Shown piece by piece: positions 6,901 through 9,384 of a stretch of DNA of 9,384 nt. Source of the DNA: Lachnospiraceae bacterium (GTDB lineage Bacteria; Bacillota; Clostridia; Lachnospirales; Lachnospiraceae); assembly GCA_017483425.1 (NCBI GenBank), contig JAFUWM010000293.1, positions 1-9,384 on the forward strand. Reading direction: 5' to 3'. Both the position numbers and the translations under genes were made by a program. The notes beneath the pieces were generated by a model. The model made no database searches and had not been told where the DNA came from. It saw only the letters and a program-made list of their open reading frames with translations. Each line of letters begins with the position of its first letter. Within the stretch, counting starts at the first letter, position 1.

Positions 6901-7217
6901 TTGATGACGGCGCCGGGGACTTGGATGACGGAGCATCAGACCTTGATGATGGCGCATCCGAGCTCAATGACGGTGTAGACGATCTGCTTGACGGCTCCGA
7001 AGAGCTTCATGACGGTATGGTCGAATTTGATGAAGACGGTATACAAAAGCTCATCGATCTCTTTGGAGACAACGTGACGGATATGCTTGACAGGCTTGAT
7101 GCCATACAGAAAACAGGCTCTGAGTATCAGAGCTTCTCGGGAAAGAGCGATGATATGGACGGTTCGGTCAAGTTCATATTAAAGACCGGCGAGATCAAGG
7201 GAGACGAAAACTATTGA
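3963..7217 (+). CDS. Large heptad-repeat (xxxLxxG) surface lipoprotein, YhgE/Pip-like stalk, 1084 aa
   Basis: Starting at ATG 3963, the protein has a short basic end, a hydrophobic core and a lipobox VMLTGC with C21 as the lipidation site, so it should be anchored outside the membrane. Residues about 40-300 form a soluble domain rich in Asp, Glu, Tyr and Val. Two blocks of xxxLxxG heptads follow, residues 324-463 and 882-1021, each exactly 20 units; they match the heptad pattern found in YhgE/Pip and EsaA/YueB extracellular stalks. Between them are helical segments and a highly acidic stretch (residues 625-648, 17 of 24 Asp or Glu). A soluble tail with DDMDGSVKFILKTG ends the protein. Unlike YhgE there are no other membrane helices and no sortase motif. 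It diverges from tetR and has no strong terminator before topA. An upstream GTG at 3945 would add six residues but has no ribosome site. It probably forms a long coiled-coil fibre or hairpin serving the MMPL exporter; that role is inference. Confidence 0.85.
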   Translation: MRKYHLQCLSFILSGVMLTGCALNNMTVKGVETEAEAATAEEYKNTAQEDAIEDIVETVAGVKQMDGEGYDKEETVFVISDAEGNPTEVIASEWLKNLEGSEYIEDVSSLKDIVNVKGYEEYEKGEGDSLKWEASGNDIYYQGTPSENPPVGVKVSYKLDDKEVTPEEIQGKSGKVEIRIDYENDTDEVIEVNGEEEHVTIPFTMLTGVMLPNDIFSNVEVENGRLITEGNNAIVIGYAFPGLYESLKYDDFKDSLDEEHREKADNLDISDHVVITADAKDFELRSTLTVALPDVLEEVSFTDNIDTDKVKDDMDELADATQELIDGTSDLLDGVHDLKDGTSELKDGTSELKDGTRDLKDGTEDLVRGTDDLMDGAWDMKEGACEAYGGTKKIYDGAKDLKSGASDAYDGTKALKSGAKSAYSGATKLKKGINDAHTGSDTLTQGVSAAYIGSKQLNEGVQQVSGLLTSNAGNVQALSRLAEVLTANLSGTEAVSAMEGSALKASGAPEAEAREDALKTSLAAMDAANDLSKESVSMLSLSLSENETKEDDEDNTADELKEALDSLDDVYASAESVMDSVSSLNLTIDEKLDELSEEKDQLEEELSEMEDEPQLSPVYVNDGAEDDDQDNSDDSDSEEDEEDSEETEVYTKESIETIKEYYKEYYKKTYRLAYIEDASEILEGYKESLESISEVTGLLSESVNETREEIEGLYQQVAGETDSEDNEDDASDAEAELLKSMVSANEVTLQAASAVWDVVEELTELKLLSADLSRDSHTDSAPSFDGMTPKEFAAQLLAMDVSTLNQTIGYILVYGSSSDKELLVSAFALMSSEQVSGITQKLATDDLKKGVNILLSTAVYKGVSELSNTLTSDETKAKLKQLTDGAASLETGLSTLYAGAGALETGLGTLSIGAGTLEEGLGTLYAGTDKLEGGMDKLYHGTKKLKDGADDLRDGMSELSDGGVELYDGTVDLHDGAIDLDDGAGDLDDGASDLDDGASELNDGVDDLLDGSEELHDGMVEFDEDGIQKLIDLFGDNVTDMLDRLDAIQKTGSEYQSFSGKSDDMDGSVKFILKTGEIKGDENY
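4932..5351 (+). repeat. Heptad block 1: 20 tandem 21-bp units coding xxxLxxG
   Basis: Twenty uninterrupted 7-residue units run from LIDGTSD to LNEGVQQ. Units 3-6 (4974-5057) are nearly identical LKDGT repeats. From unit 10 on, the Leu position alternates with Ala or Ile (AYDGTKA / LKSGAKS and so on), making a 14-residue super-repeat. At DNA level a 16-base stretch is repeated exactly at 5163-5178 and 5205-5220, 42 bases apart, showing expansion by duplication of heptad pairs. Confidence 0.92.
5835..5906 (+). other. Acidic low-complexity segment within the heptad lipoprotein
   Basis: These codons give 24 residues of which 17 are Asp or Glu and the rest Ser, Asn, Gln or Thr. The segment sits midway between the two heptad blocks, after a Glu/Leu-rich helix and before a Tyr/Lys-rich one (EYYKEYYKKTY). 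It may be a flexible turn or a divalent-cation-binding linker; no EF-hand or RTX motif is seen. Confidence 0.7.
6606..7025 (+). repeat. Heptad block 2: 20 tandem 21-bp units coding xxxLxxG
   Basis: Twenty uninterrupted units run from LTDGAAS to LHDGMVE. Leu is kept in every unit, unlike block 1. Units 2-6 alternate LETGLxT and LYAGAxx types, a 14-residue period. Units 10-20 are acidic LxDG repeats (for example LDDGASD). The phase breaks at FDEDGIQ just after. Confidence 0.92.
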
Positions 7218-7243
7218 CCTTTTATATCTTAATGGTGTACACT
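7214..7243 (+). promoter_or_regulatory. Weak candidate promoter for topA
   Basis: TTGACC (7214-7219, 5 of 6) overlaps the stop codon of the lipoprotein gene. An 18-base spacer leads to TACACT (7238-7243, 4 of 6); an extended variant TGG-TGTACA at 7233-7241 is also possible. With no terminator visible in 7218-7284, read-through from the lipoprotein gene is equally possible. Confidence 0.28.
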
Positions 7244-7284
7244 CCACTTTCGTGAATAGATTTAAAGTAAGAGGTTTTAGTGTT

Positions 7285-9138
7285 ATGGCAAAAAATCTAG
7301 TAGTAGTGGAGTCTCCCGCAAAGGTTAAGACTATCAAGAAATTTTTAGGCAGCAATTATCAGGTCGTGGCTTCCATGGGGCATGTGAGGGATCTTCCCAA
7401 AAGCCAGATGGGAATAGATGTGGATAATGATTTCGAGCCCAGATATATAACCATAAGGGGAAAGGGTGATCTGCTCGCATCCTTAAGGAAGGAAGTCAAA
7501 AAGGCCGACAAGATATATCTCGCGACCGACCCTGACCGTGAGGGTGAAGCGATCTCATGGCATCTGGAAAACGCTCTTAAGCTAAATCCCGGTGAGACTG
7601 ATAAAAAGGTATACAGGATCACGTTTAATGAAATAACAAAAAACGCGGTGAAAAAGTCACTGTCCGAGCCCAGAGAGATAGATATGGACAGGGTTGACGC
7701 TCAGCAGGCGAGACGTGTCCTTGACAGGCTCGTAGGCTATGGCATATCCCCTCTGCTTTGGGCCAAGGTAAAGCGGGGACTGTCCGCGGGACGTGTACAG
7801 TCTGTCGCGTTAAGACTGATCTGTGACAGAGAGGATGAGATAGAAGCTTTCATCCCGGAGGAATACTGGACACTTGATGCGGTATTTGACGTAAAGGGTG
7901 AAAAAAAGCCTCTCAATGCTCATTTTTACGGTGACTCATCAGGAAAGACAGAGATAAAGAACGCGGCACAGGCCGATGAGATCAGGGATTTCTGCAGCAA
8001 AGCTTCCTATAAGATAACCGAGGTGAAAAGAGGAGAGAGGATTAAGAAAGCGCCGCTTCCTTTCACGACGAGTACGATGCAGCAGGAAGCCAGCAAAACT
8101 CTTAATTTCTCCACATCAAAGACAATGCGCATCGCGCAGAATCTTTACGAGGACGGTATCATTTCATATCTTCGTACAGATTCCACGAGGATCTCTGACG
8201 AGGCGAGACAGAACGCTTCGGCTTATATCACAGAAAATTACGGTAAAGAAAATCTCGGCGCGGGGACAGGCAAGGCAAAGGAAGGGCCTAACGTGCAGGA
8301 CGCCCATGAAGCCATACGTCCTACCGACGTAAACCGTACTCCATCTGCGATAAAGGACAGCCTGGGGCGCGACCAGCTAAGGCTTTATCAGCTAATCTGG
8401 AAGAGATTCGTAGCTTCATGCATGGCAAATGCGGTATATGATACGGAGAATGTAAGGATATCGGCCTCCGATAAGTATGTGTTTGCGGCAAGCGCTTCAA
8501 AGATCAAGTTTCAGGGCTTCATGAGCGTATATAACGATGATGACGACGATAAGGACGATAAAAACGTAATCTCTTCGTCATTATCTGAAAAGAGCGTCTT
8601 GAAACCGTCCGATCTTGACGCGAAGCAGCACTTTACCCAGCCTCCGGCTCATTTCACCGAGGCAAGTCTTGTGAGGACCTTAGAGGAGCTCGGCATAGGC
8701 AGACCCTCTACATACGCGCCTACGATCACAACGCTTTTAAGCCGCAGGTATATCACCAAGGAAGGCCGCAATATTTTTGTGACCGAGATGGGAAATGCGG
8801 TAAATAAGATAATGAAGGAAGCATTTCCTGCGATAGTCGATGACAAGTTTACGGCGAATCTTGAATCCCTCCTTGACGGAGTCGAGGCAGGAGATGTCAA
8901 ATGGAAGACCGTCATAGAAAACTTCTACCCCGATCTGCATGAGGCTGTAGAGAAAGCCGAGAAGGAAATAGAGAAGGTAAAGATAGCGGATGAGGAAACG
9001 GACGTAATCTGCGAGGAGTGCGGAAGGCACATGGTCATTAAGTACGGGCCTCACGGCAAATTCCTTGCCTGTCCCGGTTATCCCGAATGTAAAAATACAA
9101 AGCCGCTCGTTCATAAAACGCAGGCTAAATGCCCCTAA
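7285..9138 (+). CDS. topA: DNA topoisomerase I (type IA), prematurely stopped after the first zinc ribbon, 617 aa
   Basis: TopA relaxes negative supercoils by a transient 5'-phosphotyrosine break in one strand. From ATG 7285 the protein starts with the TOPRIM domain: catalytic E9 in VESPAK, and the metal DxD at D82/D84 in TDPDREGEA. Conserved core motifs follow: QARRVLDRLVGYGISPLLW, AGRVQSVALR, the active tyrosine Y295 in SYLRTDSTR, and HEAIRPTD. One full zinc ribbon is seen (C576, C579, C596, C602). An in-frame TAA at 9136-9138 then replaces an expected Lys codon inside the second ribbon (C-P-stop-C), removing 71 residues. The uninterrupted frame would be 689 aa, normal for Gram-positive TopA. 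A GTG at 7252 would extend the N-terminus by 11 residues but is not conserved; AAGAGG before the ATG supports 7285. The catalytic core is complete, so the truncated enzyme could cleave DNA, but its C-terminal DNA-binding part is reduced. Confidence 0.93.
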   Translation: MAKNLVVVESPAKVKTIKKFLGSNYQVVASMGHVRDLPKSQMGIDVDNDFEPRYITIRGKGDLLASLRKEVKKADKIYLATDPDREGEAISWHLENALKLNPGETDKKVYRITFNEITKNAVKKSLSEPREIDMDRVDAQQARRVLDRLVGYGISPLLWAKVKRGLSAGRVQSVALRLICDREDEIEAFIPEEYWTLDAVFDVKGEKKPLNAHFYGDSSGKTEIKNAAQADEIRDFCSKASYKITEVKRGERIKKAPLPFTTSTMQQEASKTLNFSTSKTMRIAQNLYEDGIISYLRTDSTRISDEARQNASAYITENYGKENLGAGTGKAKEGPNVQDAHEAIRPTDVNRTPSAIKDSLGRDQLRLYQLIWKRFVASCMANAVYDTENVRISASDKYVFAASASKIKFQGFMSVYNDDDDDKDDKNVISSSLSEKSVLKPSDLDAKQHFTQPPAHFTEASLVRTLEELGIGRPSTYAPTITTLLSRRYITKEGRNIFVTEMGNAVNKIMKEAFPAIVDDKFTANLESLLDGVEAGDVKWKTVIENFYPDLHEAVEKAEKEIEKVKIADEETDVICEECGRHMVIKYGPHGKFLACPGYPECKNTKPLVHKTQAKCP

Positions 9139-9354
9139 TGCGGCGGAAGCATTATCGAAAAGAAAACGAAGAAGGGTACAGCCTTCTACGGCTGCTCAAA
9201 TTATCCGGATTGTAACTTTATGACATGGGATGTTCCGAGCGATGAGGTTTGCCCGAAATGCGGAAAATCTCTTTTCAGGCGCAAGGGTAACGTGCTTTAT
9301 TGCACGGATACCGAAGGCTGCGGCTTTACAAAGCCTGCCCCAAGGAAAAAGTAA
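9139..9354 (+). pseudogene. topA: Severed C-terminal zinc ribbons 2 and 3 of topA
   Basis: The same frame stays open for 71 more codons after the TAA and ends at TAA 9352-9354. It completes ribbon 2 (C616 before the stop; C619, C637 and C643 after it) and holds a full ribbon 3 (C656, C659, C673, C679) plus the tail KPAPRKK. There is no suitable start codon or ribosome site at its beginning, so it would be translated only if the TAA is an error or is read through. It keeps all cysteines and no second lesion, so the break is either recent or an artefact. Confidence 0.85.
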
Positions 9355-9384
9355 TGAAGAAATTTACCGTCGTAGGCGCAGGGC
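9354..9384 (+). CDS. trmFO: Probable TrmFO (folate-dependent tRNA m5U54 methyltransferase), first 10 codons only
   Basis: ATG at 9354 overlaps the final topA TAA by one base (TAATG) and has AAGGA seven bases upstream. The ten residues MKKFTVVGAG are the start of an FAD-binding Rossmann fold (GxGxxG type). In Firmicutes topA is commonly followed by trmFO (formerly gid), whose product makes ribothymidine at tRNA position 54. Ten codons cannot exclude another flavoprotein; the name rests on N-terminus plus position. Confidence 0.7.
   Translation, partial: MKKFTVVGAG

Noticed and set aside
7236..7243. Palindrome GTGTACAC before topA as an operator
   Set aside because: An 8-bp palindrome without extended symmetry is expected by chance; it overlaps a weak candidate -10 but nothing else supports it.
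7252..7284. GTG at 7252 as the topA start
   Set aside because: TopA proteins begin at or very near the MAKNLVVVESPAK block; the extra 11 residues have no family counterpart and no ribosome site.
9136..9138. TAA in topA as a recoded sense codon or programmed read-through
   Set aside because: TAA ends other genes here in normal places (for example the transporter at 2541-2543 and tetR). TAA followed by T is a strong stop context, and no stimulatory structure is evident. A base error or simple nonsense change is more economical.
9138..9215. Short ORF starting with an ATG that overlaps the premature TAA (TAATG), 25 codons
   Set aside because: It is out of frame with the conserved zinc ribbons, ends quickly and resembles no known protein; the overlap is chance.

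Overview
The window looks like chromosome of a low-to-moderate GC Clostridia member, most likely of the Lachnospiraceae. That rests on heavy ATA (Ile) and AGG (Arg) use, good Shine-Dalgarno sites, a TTG start, and topA followed directly by what looks like trmFO, an order common in Firmicutes. No species can be named from this sequence alone.

Layout: (1) 1-357, the C-terminal part of a GGDEF diguanylate cyclase cut by the window edge. (2) 358-449, a short regulatory gap with a perfect TTGACA box and a quasi-palindrome over the -10. (3) 450-3322, a two-gene unit: an MMPL/RND-type 12-helix transporter and, overlapping its stop by one base, a secreted right-handed beta-helix protein. (4) 3310-3912 on the minus strand, a TetR-family repressor whose 3' end overlaps the beta-helix gene by 13 bp. 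(5) 3963-7217, divergent from tetR, a large predicted lipoprotein with two blocks of exactly 20 xxxLxxG heptads around an acidic centre. (6) 7285-9354, topA for DNA topoisomerase I, interrupted by an in-frame TAA that removes the last two zinc ribbons. (7) 9354-9384, the first codons of probable trmFO. The only gaps are 358-449, 3913-3962 and 7218-7284, all under 100 bases.

The central four genes read as one cell-envelope module: repressor, proton-driven MMPL exporter, exported beta-helix protein and a long heptad-repeat surface lipoprotein. The inference is that the lipoprotein supplies in trans the extracellular stalk that related proteins (YhgE/Pip, EsaA/YueB, some MMPL transporters) carry in cis, and that the beta-helix protein is a substrate or wall-facing partner. 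No experiment or search supports this here. The broken topA is the clearest anomaly: it is either a base error or a real nonsense change that leaves the catalytic core intact.
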